A stretch of DNA of 64,000 nucleotides from Pseudomonas baltica (GTDB lineage Bacteria > Pseudomonadota > Gammaproteobacteria > Pseudomonadales > Pseudomonadaceae). The stretch is taken from the NCBI RefSeq assembly GCF_031880315.1, contig NZ_CP134771.1:6511001-6575000 (forward strand), in the 5' to 3' direction. Each line of letters opens with the position of its first letter. Position 1 is the first letter of the stretch. The translations under genes and the position numbers were made by a program. This document shows, one piece after another, positions 1 through 8,640 of this stretch. The notes below the pieces were generated by a model. That model had not been told where the DNA came from. It did not search any database and was given only the letters and a program-made list of their open reading frames with translations.

Positions 1-879
1 GTCAGCGTGTTCGTCGACCTGTATCGCCAGCGCAAGGCCCTCAAGGAACAGCTGGATGCGCTCGAACGCGCGCGCCAGGAACAGGAGGTGCTGCTGCGCC
101 GCCTGCAGGTGACCCAGAGCGAACTCGAGCACGCAGTGCGCATGCGTGATGACTTCATGTCGATCGTCTCCCATGAAGTGCGCACGCCCTTGAACGGGCT
201 GATCCTCGAGACCCAACTGCGCAAGCTGCACCTGGCCAAGGACAATCTCGACGCCTTTGCGCCCGACAAGCTGCGGGCCATGGTCGATCGTGACGAACGG
301 CAGATCCTGAGCTTGATTCGCCTGATCGAGGACATGCTCGACGTGTCGCGCATTCGTACCGGCAAGCTGTCGATTCGCCCGACGCGGTTCAACCTGACGC
401 AGATGGTTGCCAACGTGGTCGAGCGTTTCGAGCCCCAGGCGAGCGCCATCGGCACCCATATCAGCTTTGCCGGCGATAAGGCGGTGGTGGGTATCTGGGA
501 TGAATTTCGCATTGAGCAAGTGGTGGTCAACCTGTTGTCCAACGCATTGCGCTATGGCGGCAAAAGCCCGATCGAGGTACGCGTGGCCAGCGCTGCGAAC
601 GGCGCGCGCATAGAGGTACAGGACCACGGCATCGGCATCAGCGCCGAAAACCAGTCACGGATTTTCCAGCAGTTCGAGCGGGTATCGGCCAAGCATGTGG
701 TGTCTGGCCTGGGCCTGGGGCTGTTTATTTCCGAGCAGATCGTGACCGCCCACAGCGGCACGATCAGCGTCCATAGCGCGGTGGGCGAGGGCGCGATGTT
801 CCGCGTGACGCTGCCACTCGACGAATCTTGCAACCCGGACGCAACCTCTGCCACGGCCCATGGTCGTATTGGCAGCTAG
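1..879 (+). CDS. Sensor histidine kinase, 5' end outside window
   Basis: The frame is open from base 1, so the gene begins upstream; 292 residues are visible. The first residues (VSVFVDLYRQR) resemble the last helix of a receiver domain, followed by a coiled coil (about 10-45). This suggests a receiver-then-kinase architecture. The H-box SHEVRTP (about residue 57), N-box NLLSNALRY, G1 DHGIGIS and G2 GLGLGLFI are all intact, so it should autophosphorylate. No membrane segment is seen in the visible part. A single-domain response regulator follows 21 bp downstream in the same direction and is the likely partner or output. The signal sensed is unknown. Confidence 0.9.
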   Translation, partial: VSVFVDLYRQRKALKEQLDALERARQEQEVLLRRLQVTQSELEHAVRMRDDFMSIVSHEVRTPLNGLILETQLRKLHLAKDNLDAFAPDKLRAMVDRDERQILSLIRLIEDMLDVSRIRTGKLSIRPTRFNLTQMVANVVERFEPQASAIGTHISFAGDKAVVGIWDEFRIEQVVVNLLSNALRYGGKSPIEVRVASAANGARIEVQDHGIGISAENQSRIFQQFERVSAKHVVSGLGLGLFISEQIVTAHSGTISVHSAVGEGAMFRVTLPLDESCNPDATSATAHGRIGS

Positions 880-900
880 ACCTACCTGAATAGGCTTTCC

Positions 901-1278
901 ATGAGTGAAGATGCGCAAGACGTTGTCCTGATCGTCGAGGACGAACCGAATATTTTGATGATTCTGTCTACCTATCTGGCAGGCGAGGGTTACCGGGTAC
1001 TACAGGCCGAAAATGCCGAGCAGGCCTTCGAAATCCTGGCAACCAAGCCCCATCTGGACTTGATGATCACCGATTACCGGCTGCCTGGCGGGATTTCCGG
1101 GGTCATGATCGCCGAGCCGGCCGTCAAGCTGCGCCCCGAGTTGAAGGTGATCTTCATCAGTGGATACCCGCAGGAAATCGCCGAGTCGGGCAGCCCGATC
1201 GCCAGGAAGGCGCCGATTCTGGCCAAGCCGTTCGATCTGGATACCTTGAAGCAGCTGGTAGACAAGCAGCTGGCTTGA
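901..1278 (+). CDS. Single-domain response regulator (CheY-like receiver)
   Basis: A 125-residue protein consisting only of a receiver domain. The acidic pocket (VEDE near residue 14), phosphoacceptor Asp in MITDYRLP (about 60), the Thr/Ser position in FISGYP and the conserved Lys in LAKPF are all present. It has no DNA-binding or enzymatic output domain, so it probably works in a phosphorelay or by protein contact. It starts 21 bp after the upstream kinase and is probably co-transcribed. Such stand-alone receivers next to hybrid kinases are common in Pseudomonas. Confidence 0.88.
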   Translation: MSEDAQDVVLIVEDEPNILMILSTYLAGEGYRVLQAENAEQAFEILATKPHLDLMITDYRLPGGISGVMIAEPAVKLRPELKVIFISGYPQEIAESGSPIARKAPILAKPFDLDTLKQLVDKQLA

Positions 1279-1333
1279 TGCAGAGAAGCTGGTCCTCTCT
1301 TGGGCAGAGCCCGATCCCACAGGGGTAGGTTGT

Positions 1334-1353
1334 GCTGCCACCTCTGTGGCAGC
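1334..1353. terminator. Hairpin between convergent genes
   Basis: GCTGCCAC and GTGGCAGC form a perfect 8-bp stem around a CTCT loop. It lies between the convergent response regulator (ending 1278) and the hybrid kinase (ending 1396). No T-run follows on either strand, so it could be a weak bidirectional terminator or simply an extragenic palindrome. Confidence 0.45.
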
Positions 1354-1395
1354 GCGTCCGGCGGCTTACAGGCCGGCACTGCCGGCCGATGAACC

Positions 1396-2661
1396 TCAGC
1401 CAATCATCTCGTGAACCTTGGCGGTCAGCAGATCAAAAGGGAACGGCTTGGTGATCATCTGCATGTCGGCCCCGAGAAACCCGTCGCGTACTGCTGCATG
1501 CTCGGCATAGCCGGTAATGAACAGCACTTTGAGCCCCGGCCGGTGATGGCGACCGACCTCGGCCAGTTGGCGCCCGTTCATGCCCGGCAGGCCGACGTCG
1601 CTGATCAGCAGATCGATGCGCGCGTCCGAGCTGAAGATCGGCTGCGCGCTGTCGGCGTCGATGGCGACCAGGCAGTGATAGCCTTGCTCTTCTAGGACCG
1701 AGCGCACCAGTTTGCGCACCGCCGGATCATCTTCCACGATCAGCACCGATTCGCCATCGCGCGCTTTCGGCGCCCGTGCCCGTGGCACCGGAGTGCTGGC
1801 CGCCGGCATCCGCTCGCCTCGGGGCAGGAACAGGTTGACGGTGGTGCCCTTGCCCAGCGCGCTGTCGATGCTGACATGCCCCATGGATTGCTTGCAGAAG
1901 CCGTAGATCATCGACAACCCCAGGCCGGAACCTTGACCGATCGGCTTGGTGGTGAAGAACGGATCGAAGGCGCGGTCGACCACGCTTTGCGGCATGCCCC
2001 CGCCGTTGTCGGTGACACTCAGCACCACATAGTCTCCTGCGCGCAGGTTGCTGGCCGCGTCGGGCTGGGCTGCATCGACGCGTTGATTGCGCGTCTGGAC
2101 CCGCAGCTTGCCGCCACAGGGCATGGCGTCACGGGCATTGAGGACAAGGTTGAGCAGGGCGCTTTCGACCTGATTAGCGTCGGCTACTGCCGTCCACAGC
2201 TGTGGCTCGCCATTGATGGACAGCTCGATCGCCGGGGTCAGGCTGCGTACCAGCAGGTCACTCATCTGAGCGACCAGTGCATTGAGCTCGACAGGTTGTG
2301 CATCCAACGATTGGCGACGGGAAAAGGCCAGCAACCGGTGGGTAAGGTTGGCCGCGCGGTGGGCGGAGCTGACGCCTTGTTCGATCAGCTCGTCAAGATC
2401 ATCGAAGCGGCCTTTGGCGATGCGGCGGCGCATCATTTCGAGGCTGCCGATGATGCCAGTGAGGATATTGTTGAAGTCGTGAGCGATGCCGCCGGTCAAT
2501 TGCCCGACCGCCTGCATCTTCTGTGCCTGGCGCAGCGCTTCTTCACTGTCGCGCGCTTGCGCCGAGCGCTGCTCGATCTGTAGTTCGAGCGCCGCGATGT
2601 GACCCTGTAGCTGCTCGATCTGTCGTTGAGCGTCGTGCAGCTGTTGCTCTGAACTGGACAA
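1396..2661 (-). CDS. Cytosolic hybrid histidine kinase with C-terminal receiver
   Basis: I place the start at the TTG at 2661 because GGAG lies 9 nt upstream. Further upstream the frame reads as non-coding and uses no better start. The 421-residue product has an N-terminal coiled coil (about 1-50), H-box GGIAHDFNNIL, N-box NLVLNARDAM, G1 VTDNGGGMP, G2 GQGSGLGLSM, then a receiver with Asp in LLISDVGLPGMNG and Lys in MITKPF. There is no membrane helix or recognisable PAS/GAF sensor, so the input is probably cytoplasmic or supplied by a partner. It faces the kinase/receiver pair at 1-1278, which makes the three genes a plausible signalling island. The receiver could feed phosphate back or pass it to the free receiver at 901. 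Confidence 0.88.
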   Translation of the reverse strand: MSSSEQQLHDAQRQIEQLQGHIAALELQIEQRSAQARDSEEALRQAQKMQAVGQLTGGIAHDFNNILTGIIGSLEMMRRRIAKGRFDDLDELIEQGVSSAHRAANLTHRLLAFSRRQSLDAQPVELNALVAQMSDLLVRSLTPAIELSINGEPQLWTAVADANQVESALLNLVLNARDAMPCGGKLRVQTRNQRVDAAQPDAASNLRAGDYVVLSVTDNGGGMPQSVVDRAFDPFFTTKPIGQGSGLGLSMIYGFCKQSMGHVSIDSALGKGTTVNLFLPRGERMPAASTPVPRARAPKARDGESVLIVEDDPAVRKLVRSVLEEQGYHCLVAIDADSAQPIFSSDARIDLLISDVGLPGMNGRQLAEVGRHHRPGLKVLFITGYAEHAAVRDGFLGADMQMITKPFPFDLLTAKVHEMIG

Positions 2662-2776
2662 GGGCCAAGTCTCCGAAAAAACAGCATTCTTATTGAATAC
2701 GGACCTGCCCCGCCGAAGGGGGTTCAGTTGCAGACGATGCGCAATTGCACATTGGTCTGACGCGCGGCGCTTTGGC

Positions 2777-3880
2777 TTAGAGACCTTGTTGGACCAGTGG
2801 ATCGTCGGGGTTCTGTTGCTCCAGTTGCGCCAGCAGCACCTGGACATTCTGCAGTTGGCCGGTTTCCTTCCAGTAGTTGATCAGCAGCACCCGAGCGCGC
2901 CGATCCTGAGGGTGGCGCTGGACAATTTCCTGCAATTGGCGCTGGGCCGCATCCACCTGTTCCATGGCATGCAGGGTCAGGGCGAGGCTGTAGCGGAAGG
3001 TGCTGTTGTCCGGCGCCAGTTCGACCGCCCGGGTCAGTGCCAGCAGCGCGTATTCGTCCTGTTTGTGATCGACCAGCCAGAGCCCCAGCTCGTGTTGCAG
3101 TGCAGCCGACTGAGGGTACTGACGCAACTGCTCGGCGAGCCACTGGCGGGCGGCATCGGTGTTGCCTGGTTGATCGAGCAGGCGTACCTGCAAAGCGATG
3201 GCATGAGCGTTATCCGGCTGTTGCGTCAGTACCTGCTTCAGCAGTGCGCTGGCAGCAGCGCGGTCGCCTTGATGGATGAGGATGCGAGCGAGCAACAGTT
3301 GCCTGGCCAGGTCAGGGCCCGCGTCAGAAGCAGGGTCAGCGCCCTCTGGGGTGTTACCGGATGCGCTTTGCGTCTGCAGCACCTGACGATATTCATCGAG
3401 GGCCTTGTCCAGCGGGCCGAAATACAGCCCGGCGTCGTCCGGTGACAAATCGAGCATGGCAGTGGCGGCGGCATAGCGCAGGCTGGCTTGCGGGTCGTCG
3501 AGCAGCGGGCCGAGTATCAGGCTGCGCTGGGTTGCCGGTACCAGCCCGACCACGGCATTGATGGCTGCCTGGCGAACCTCGGGATCGTCGTTGTGCAGGT
3601 CGGCACGGGCCAGTTTCAGTGCTCGAGGTGACGGATAGTCGGCCAGCAAGCCGTACAACACCGCGCGCTGCGTGGGCAGCAGGTCATCACGGCCGAGTTG
3701 CTGGTAAAGCACCCGTGCCGAGCCGGCTTCGCCATTGCGGGCCTGGCGCAGCGCCTTGCCGAAAATCTCCTGCTGCACCGCAGGCTCCTGCAGCGGCCCG
3801 CTATGGCGCCACACCACCACAGCGGCGGCCAGCGCCAGCAGGGCGAGACAGACGATCACTAAGCGTTGCAGCTTGAGCAT
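2777..3880 (-). CDS. Membrane-anchored HEAT/TPR repeat protein
   Basis: 367 residues starting MLKLQ (a TTG two codons upstream is the alternative). An N-terminal hydrophobic helix (about 5-25) acts as signal anchor, putting the rest in the periplasm. Residues about 70-150 read as HEAT-like helices (for example DPEVRQAAINAVVGL and DPQASLRYAAATAMLDL). Residues about 190-360 read as TPR-like helices (QLLLARILIHQGDRAAAS, ALQHELGLWLVDHKQDEYA and following). Such repeats are scaffolds for protein-protein contact; no catalytic motif is present. The HEAT-plus-TPR arrangement recalls periplasmic assembly factors, but I cannot name a partner. It stands alone between a kinase and a LysR gene. Confidence 0.8.
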   Translation of the reverse strand: MLKLQRLVIVCLALLALAAAVVVWRHSGPLQEPAVQQEIFGKALRQARNGEAGSARVLYQQLGRDDLLPTQRAVLYGLLADYPSPRALKLARADLHNDDPEVRQAAINAVVGLVPATQRSLILGPLLDDPQASLRYAAATAMLDLSPDDAGLYFGPLDKALDEYRQVLQTQSASGNTPEGADPASDAGPDLARQLLLARILIHQGDRAAASALLKQVLTQQPDNAHAIALQVRLLDQPGNTDAARQWLAEQLRQYPQSAALQHELGLWLVDHKQDEYALLALTRAVELAPDNSTFRYSLALTLHAMEQVDAAQRQLQEIVQRHPQDRRARVLLINYWKETGQLQNVQVLLAQLEQQNPDDPLVQQGL

Positions 3881-3977
3881 GCACAATCCATGGAGGGGCG
3901 CGAAGAGCGAGTCGGCAAGCTTCGGTCAGTCTACGGCTGGAGTCAATTGCCCTTATAGACAGTTCGGGGGCGTTGGC

Positions 3978-4877
3978 TTAAATGGGCAAGGGACCGTTGG
4001 GCAGCAGGGTGGCGATCAATGCGCGAATGGTGCCGGGCAACGCGTCCAGTTCGCGTACCAGGATGCTGCGTTCGCGGATCGCCCACGGCTCGTCGAGCTG
4101 CACGGCGCACAGGCGCATGGTGCGGCTATGCCGTAACGCCGCTGATTCGGGAATGATACCGATGCCCACGCCAGCTTCGATCATCCGGCAGATGGCTTCG
4201 AAACTCGACATCTGGATACGCAGGTGCAAGTGCTTGCCGAGCCGCTCCACATGGTCGCGCAAAAAGCTCAGCAAGGTGCTGCCTTCGTGCAAACCGATGT
4301 GCTGATACTCCAGCGTCTGCCCCAGGGTGACCGGGCCGATCTGCGCCAACGGGTGCCCGACCGGGACCATCAGTACCAGGCGATCGGTGCTGAAGTGCAT
4401 GACCTGTAAGCCGCTGGCTTCGACCGGCCCGGCAATGATGCCCATGTCCGAGGTGCCATCGAGCACGCCGCGCACGATATCGCGAGACAGTCGCTCCTGC
4501 AGATCGACCGTGACCCCTGGCCGTTGCGCCAGGAAGCCGGCGAGTATCTCCGGGAGGAATTCGGTGACCGCCGTGGTGTTGGCGAAGATGCGGATATGCC
4601 CCGTCGAGTCGCCGCCGTGCTGGGCGAACTCGCTCTTGAGGTAATCCACCTGGCGCATGATCAGGCGCGCATGTTGCAGCAGGCGCTCGCCGGACGGGGT
4701 CATTTCTACGCCTCGGCTGTCGCGATACAGCAAGCGGGTCTCGAGTTGCGCCTCCAGAGCCTTGATGCGCGCGCTGGCGGCGGCCGGCGAGAGAAACGCG
4801 CGGCGGGCGCCTTGGGTCAGGCTGGGGGATTCGGCGATATGGATGAACAGCCGCAGATCGGCGAGATCGAAGTGCAT
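3978..4877 (-). CDS. LysR-family regulator of the itaconate-type operon (RipR-like)
   Basis: 299 residues with a standard N-terminal winged helix-turn-helix (about 3-62; SPSLTQGARRAFLSPAAASA) and a periplasmic-binding-protein-like effector domain (about 90-295). Start ATG 4877 has AGGA about 10 nt upstream. It is divergent from the hydratase/CoA-transferase operon beginning at 5028. This is the arrangement I know for the itaconate (rip) cluster of P. aeruginosa, where the divergent LysR gene is called ripR. It is therefore the likely activator of the operon, with itaconate or a CoA ester as effector (inferred). The shared 150-bp gap must hold both promoters. Confidence 0.85.
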   Translation of the reverse strand: MHFDLADLRLFIHIAESPSLTQGARRAFLSPAAASARIKALEAQLETRLLYRDSRGVEMTPSGERLLQHARLIMRQVDYLKSEFAQHGGDSTGHIRIFANTTAVTEFLPEILAGFLAQRPGVTVDLQERLSRDIVRGVLDGTSDMGIIAGPVEASGLQVMHFSTDRLVLMVPVGHPLAQIGPVTLGQTLEYQHIGLHEGSTLLSFLRDHVERLGKHLHLRIQMSSFEAICRMIEAGVGIGIIPESAALRHSRTMRLCAVQLDEPWAIRERSILVRELDALPGTIRALIATLLPNGPLPI

Positions 4878-5027
4878 GGCAGGGGTCCTGTGAGGCTGGG
4901 CATGGCCTGGCGGTGTTCAGCATAGCCGAACGCCGCCTTATTCAAATGCAAATTCTCAGAACGGCGCATGGCCGCCATCATCCTTGCACAACGATAAAAG
5001 CCGTCAGTGCGAAGGAGCAGCCCTCCC

Positions 5028-5864
5028 ATGAGTGACCCCGATCTTTCCAGCTGGATAGGCCGTCAGGAAACCAGCCAGGAGCATTTCAGCGTCAACCTCC
5101 TCAAGCGTATCGCCGCAACGTTCGGTGAATCGGTACCGAAGGCCGGCGAGCCGTTGCCAACCCTGTGGCACTGGTGTTTCTTCCAGGACCCGGTGCCTGA
5201 ATCCGGCCTGGGCCGCGACGGCCACCCGGCTCGGGGCGGTTTCCTGCCCCCGGCCGATAATCGCAACCGCATGTGGGCCGGCGGGCGACTCGAGTTTTTT
5301 ACCCCGCTCAAGGCCGGCGCCGATGCGACCCGCGTTTCGACCATTACCCATATTGAAGAAAAACACGGCCGCACCGGCGCCTTGCTGTTCGTCACGGTGC
5401 GCCATGACTATTTTCAACAAGAGGTGCTGGCCATTCGCGAAGAACAGGACATCGTCTACCGCGAGCCCACGCCCCCCAAGCGTGGCGCGCGGGAGCCTGT
5501 TGCCAGTGGTCAGTGGACCGAGCAGATCGAACCTACCCCCGTACTGCTGTTTCGCTACAGCGCAGTGACCTTCAACGGCCATCGTATTCACTACGACCAT
5601 CCCTATGTCACCGACACCGAGGGCTACAGCGGGCTGGTGGTGCATGGGCCGATGATCGCGACCTTGAACCTGCGGGCCTTCACTCGCGCCAACCCCCAGG
5701 CCAACGTGCGGCGCTTCATTTATCGCGGCGTGCGGCCCTTGATTGCGCCGCAACCGTTCAGCGTTGGTGGACGTATTGACGTGCCGGGCGTGGCCGAGTT
5801 GTGGGCCAGCAATGCGGATGGCCTGGCGCAGAGCGCCCAAGTGCACTTCGACAGTGCACTTTGA
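5028..5864 (+). CDS. ich: Itaconyl-CoA / mesaconyl-CoA hydratase (MaoC-like)
   Basis: The start at ATG 5028 is fixed by GAAGGAG 10 nt upstream, giving 278 residues. The protein is a double hotdog: an N-terminal FAS1-type half and a C-terminal half carrying the hydratase-2 signature FNGHRIHYDHPYV (about 184-196). By family and gene order it would hydrate itaconyl-CoA to citramalyl-CoA, step two of itaconate catabolism. The activating CoA transferase (8641) and the cleaving lyase (9905) lie in the same operon. Mesaconyl-C4-CoA hydratase is the close alternative substrate assignment. It is cytosolic and the first gene of the operon. Confidence 0.85.
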   Translation: MSDPDLSSWIGRQETSQEHFSVNLLKRIAATFGESVPKAGEPLPTLWHWCFFQDPVPESGLGRDGHPARGGFLPPADNRNRMWAGGRLEFFTPLKAGADATRVSTITHIEEKHGRTGALLFVTVRHDYFQQEVLAIREEQDIVYREPTPPKRGAREPVASGQWTEQIEPTPVLLFRYSAVTFNGHRIHYDHPYVTDTEGYSGLVVHGPMIATLNLRAFTRANPQANVRRFIYRGVRPLIAPQPFSVGGRIDVPGVAELWASNADGLAQSAQVHFDSAL

Positions 5865-5919
5865 CAGAGCTGCGCCCAGCCCAAGCCACGCCCCTGACTG
5901 AACTCCATGGAGATGAACA

Positions 5920-7107
5920 ATGACCGACAACAACCATGTTCCCCAAGGCCGCGCCGACAGCGAAGAAATGCAGGCCATCCGCGAAGGCGTGCGCGGCCTG
6001 TGCGCGGAATTCGACGCCGCCTACTGGCGCGGTATCGATGAGCGCAAAGGCTTTCCCGAGGCCTTCGTCAAGGCCCTGACCGAGGCCGGTTGGCTGGCGG
6101 CGATGATTCCCGAGCAATACGGTGGGTCCGGCCTGGGCCTGGCCGAAGCCTCGGTCATCCTCGAAGAAGTCAACCGCTGTGGCGGCAACTCCGGCACCGT
6201 GCACGGGCAGATGTACAACATGTTTACCCTGCTGCGGCACGGCAGCGAGGCGCAGAAACAGTACTACCTGCCCAGGCTGGCCAGCGGCGAAATGCGTTTG
6301 CAATCCATGGCCGTCACCGAGCCCACCACCGGTACCGACACCACCAAGATCAAGACCACCGCCGTGCGCCAAGGTGACAAATACGTGATCAATGGCCAGA
6401 AGGTGTGGATTTCACGGGTGCAGCATTCGGACCTGATGATCCTGCTGGCGCGTACCACGCCGCTGGCTGAGGTGAAGAAGAAGTCCGAAGGCATGTCGAT
6501 TTTCCTCGTCGACCTGCGCGAAGCCATCGGCAATGGCCTGACGGTGCAGCCGATCGCCAACATGGTCAATCACGAAACCAACGAGCTGTTCTTCGATAAC
6601 CTCGAACTGCCCGCCGACAGCCTGATCGGCGAAGAAGGCAAGGGCTTCAGGTACATCCTCGACGGCCTCAACGCCGAACGCACCTTGATCGCCGCCGAAT
6701 GCATCGGCGACGGCCGCTGGTTCATCGAAAAGGCCAGCGCCTATGCTCGGGACCGCGTGGTGTTCGGCCGGCCCATTGGCCAGAACCAGGGCGTGCAGTT
6801 TCCTATCGCCCAAGCGCATATCGAGATCGAAGCCGCCGACCTGATGCGCTGGCGCGCCTGCGACGAATACGACAGCGGCCAGAACGCCGGTGCCAGTGCC
6901 AACATGGCCAAGTACCTGGCGGCCAAGGCGTCGTGGGAAGCGGGCAACGCCTGCCTGCAGACTCATGGCGGTTTCGGCTTTGCCTGCGAATACGACGTCG
7001 AACGCAAGTTCCGCGAGACGCGTCTGTATCAGGTCGCGCCGATCTCGACCAACCTGATCCTGTCGTACGTGGCCGAGCATCTGCTCGAGCTGCCGCGCAG
7101 CTTTTAA
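5920..7107 (+). CDS. Acyl-CoA dehydrogenase of the itaconate-type operon
   Basis: 395 residues covering the full acyl-CoA dehydrogenase fold: N-terminal helical domain, middle beta domain with MAVTEPTTGTDTT (FAD/substrate strand) and C-terminal helical domain ending ETRLYQVAPIS. Where short- and medium-chain enzymes carry the catalytic Glu (YEGT), this protein reads YQVA. The base may instead be the Glu in NAERTLIAAE, as in isovaleryl-type enzymes. A dehydrogenase of this kind sits after the hydratase in the P. aeruginosa itaconate locus. Its step is not assigned, since itaconate to pyruvate plus acetyl-CoA needs only the transferase, hydratase and lyase. FAD-dependent and cytosolic. Confidence 0.85.
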   Translation: MTDNNHVPQGRADSEEMQAIREGVRGLCAEFDAAYWRGIDERKGFPEAFVKALTEAGWLAAMIPEQYGGSGLGLAEASVILEEVNRCGGNSGTVHGQMYNMFTLLRHGSEAQKQYYLPRLASGEMRLQSMAVTEPTTGTDTTKIKTTAVRQGDKYVINGQKVWISRVQHSDLMILLARTTPLAEVKKKSEGMSIFLVDLREAIGNGLTVQPIANMVNHETNELFFDNLELPADSLIGEEGKGFRYILDGLNAERTLIAAECIGDGRWFIEKASAYARDRVVFGRPIGQNQGVQFPIAQAHIEIEAADLMRWRACDEYDSGQNAGASANMAKYLAAKASWEAGNACLQTHGGFGFACEYDVERKFRETRLYQVAPISTNLILSYVAEHLLELPRSF

Positions 7108-7116
7108 GGAGGCACC

Positions 7117-8466
7117 ATGAGCCACACTCAAGCCCTGGTGCAGTTCCTCACCACATTGCGTTACGAAGACATTCCCCAACCCGTACTCAGCCGTACCGAA
7201 GACCTGTTTCTCGACTGGCTGGGTTCGGCGCTGGCGAGTCAGGGCGCGCGCCCCATCCCGTTATTCGAGGCCTACGCGCGGAAGATGGGGCCCGCCAGTG
7301 GCCCGGCGCAGATACTGGTCAACGGGCAGCGCAGTTCGGCGTATTTCGCGGCGCTGGTCAATGGTGCGTCGTCGCATCTGGTGGAACAGGACGACCTGCA
7401 CAACAGCTCGGTACTGCACCCCGCGACGGTGGTCTTTCCCGCCGCGCTGGCGGCTGCTCAGGACCTGCGCAAGAGCGGCCGGGACTTGCTGTTGGCGGCA
7501 GTGGCCGGGTACGAGGCGGGCATCCGTATAGGTGAATTTCTCGGGCGCTCGCATTACCGGATTTTCCACACCACCGCCACGGTGGGCACCTTGGCCGCAG
7601 CGGTGGCCGTGGGCAAGTTGATGGAGTTCAGTCAAAGCCAGTTCACTGACCTGCTGGGCAGCGCCGGTACCCAGGCCGCGGGGTTGTGGGAGTTCCTGCG
7701 CGATGCCGCCGACTCCAAGCAGCTGCACACCGCCAAGGCCGCCGCCGATGGTCTGCTGGCGGCATACCTGACCGCTGAAGGCCTGACCGGCGCGCGCAAT
7801 ATCCTTGAGGGCGACCAGGGCCTGGCGGCCGGGATGTCCAGCGATGCCGACCCGAGCAAGCTGTCCCAGGGCCTGGGCACTCGCTGGGCTTTGGCCGAGA
7901 CTTCGTTCAAGTTCCATGCCTCGTGCCGCCACACCCATCCTGCCGCCGATGCATTGCTTGAAGTCATGCAGCGCGAAGGGCTGAGTGCAGCTGATATCGA
8001 GCGGGTGGAAACCCGCGTGCATCAAGGCGCCATCGATGTCTTGGGCAGGGTCCTGGTGCCGCAGACCGTGCACCAGGCCAAATTTTCCATGGGCACCGTG
8101 CTGGGTCTTATCGCCGTGCATGGCCAAGCGGGCCTCACCGAGTTCCATGAGCTGGCGTTGACCGACCCTAGGGTGTCGGCCTTGCGCGACAAAGTCAGCA
8201 TGACCCTCGATGCCCATGTGGATGCGGCCTATCCGCAGCGCTGGCTGGGACGTGTCGTGGTGACGACCGTCGATGGCCGCCAGTTGCATGGTGCGATCGA
8301 CGAGCCCAAGGGCGACCCCGGCAATACCCTCAGCCGTGCGGAGCTTGAAGACAAGTTTTTACGGTTGGTGGCGTTCTCCGGGGCGCGTCAGCCGGCCCAG
8401 GCGCAGGTGCTGATCGAGCGAGTCTGGGGGCTGCGCGACAATGCCGACCTGAGCGAGCTGGTTTGA
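7117..8466 (+). CDS. MmgE/PrpD family protein
   Basis: 449 residues, usual length for the family. Family landmarks include the N-terminal helical bundle (ARPIPLFEAYARK), NGASSHLVEQDDLHNSSVLHP (about 84-104) and KFHASCRHTHPAADA (about 266-280). It starts 9 bp after the acyl-CoA dehydrogenase stop with GGAGG upstream, so it is in the same transcript. The family includes 2-methylcitrate dehydratase and cis-aconitate decarboxylase, the enzyme that makes itaconate. In a degradation operon it more likely acts on a branched dicarboxylate such as citramalate or methylcitrate. The exact reaction is unknown. Confidence 0.83.
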   Translation: MSHTQALVQFLTTLRYEDIPQPVLSRTEDLFLDWLGSALASQGARPIPLFEAYARKMGPASGPAQILVNGQRSSAYFAALVNGASSHLVEQDDLHNSSVLHPATVVFPAALAAAQDLRKSGRDLLLAAVAGYEAGIRIGEFLGRSHYRIFHTTATVGTLAAAVAVGKLMEFSQSQFTDLLGSAGTQAAGLWEFLRDAADSKQLHTAKAAADGLLAAYLTAEGLTGARNILEGDQGLAAGMSSDADPSKLSQGLGTRWALAETSFKFHASCRHTHPAADALLEVMQREGLSAADIERVETRVHQGAIDVLGRVLVPQTVHQAKFSMGTVLGLIAVHGQAGLTEFHELALTDPRVSALRDKVSMTLDAHVDAAYPQRWLGRVVVTTVDGRQLHGAIDEPKGDPGNTLSRAELEDKFLRLVAFSGARQPAQAQVLIERVWGLRDNADLSELV

Positions 8467-8480
8467 TGTGTCGAGCTGTC

Positions 8481-8498
8481 GCGAGGGGGCTCCCCCCG
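8481..8498. repeat. GC-rich REP-like palindrome
   Basis: GCGAGGGGG followed after two bases by a run of C ending CCGC forms an imperfect hairpin. It lies just after the MmgE/PrpD gene and resembles other GCGAGGGG palindromes in this window (16418, 20486, 60573). These are typical of Pseudomonas extragenic repeats. Confidence 0.4.
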
Positions 8499-8514
8499 CA
8501 ATGCGACCCACCAC

Positions 8515-8589
8515 CGAGCTTCAGTATCGAGCTTCAGTATCGAGCATTCACCCCAGAGCATTCACCACATAGCTCTACCACATAGCTCC
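8515..8589 (+). repeat. Chain of three short tandem duplications
   Basis: Three different direct duplications lie end to end. A 13-bp unit CGAGCTTCAGTAT occurs at 8515-8527 and 8528-8540. GAGCATTCACC occurs at 8542-8552 and 8556-8566. ACCACATAGCTC(T/C) occurs at 8564-8576 and 8577-8589. They occupy the only large gap of the operon, directly upstream of the CoA transferase. Replication slippage is the simplest origin; a regulatory role is not shown. Confidence 0.75.
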
Positions 8590-8640
8590 ACCACCCGATG
8601 AACCATGCCCGACTCAGCGCGGGCCGGCGAGGTAACCGAA

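Noticed and set aside
2662..2847. 62-codon extension of the hybrid kinase
   Set aside because: Unsupported composition (Arg/Trp/Cys-rich) and no ribosome site; the TTG at 2661 has GGAG at 9 nt.
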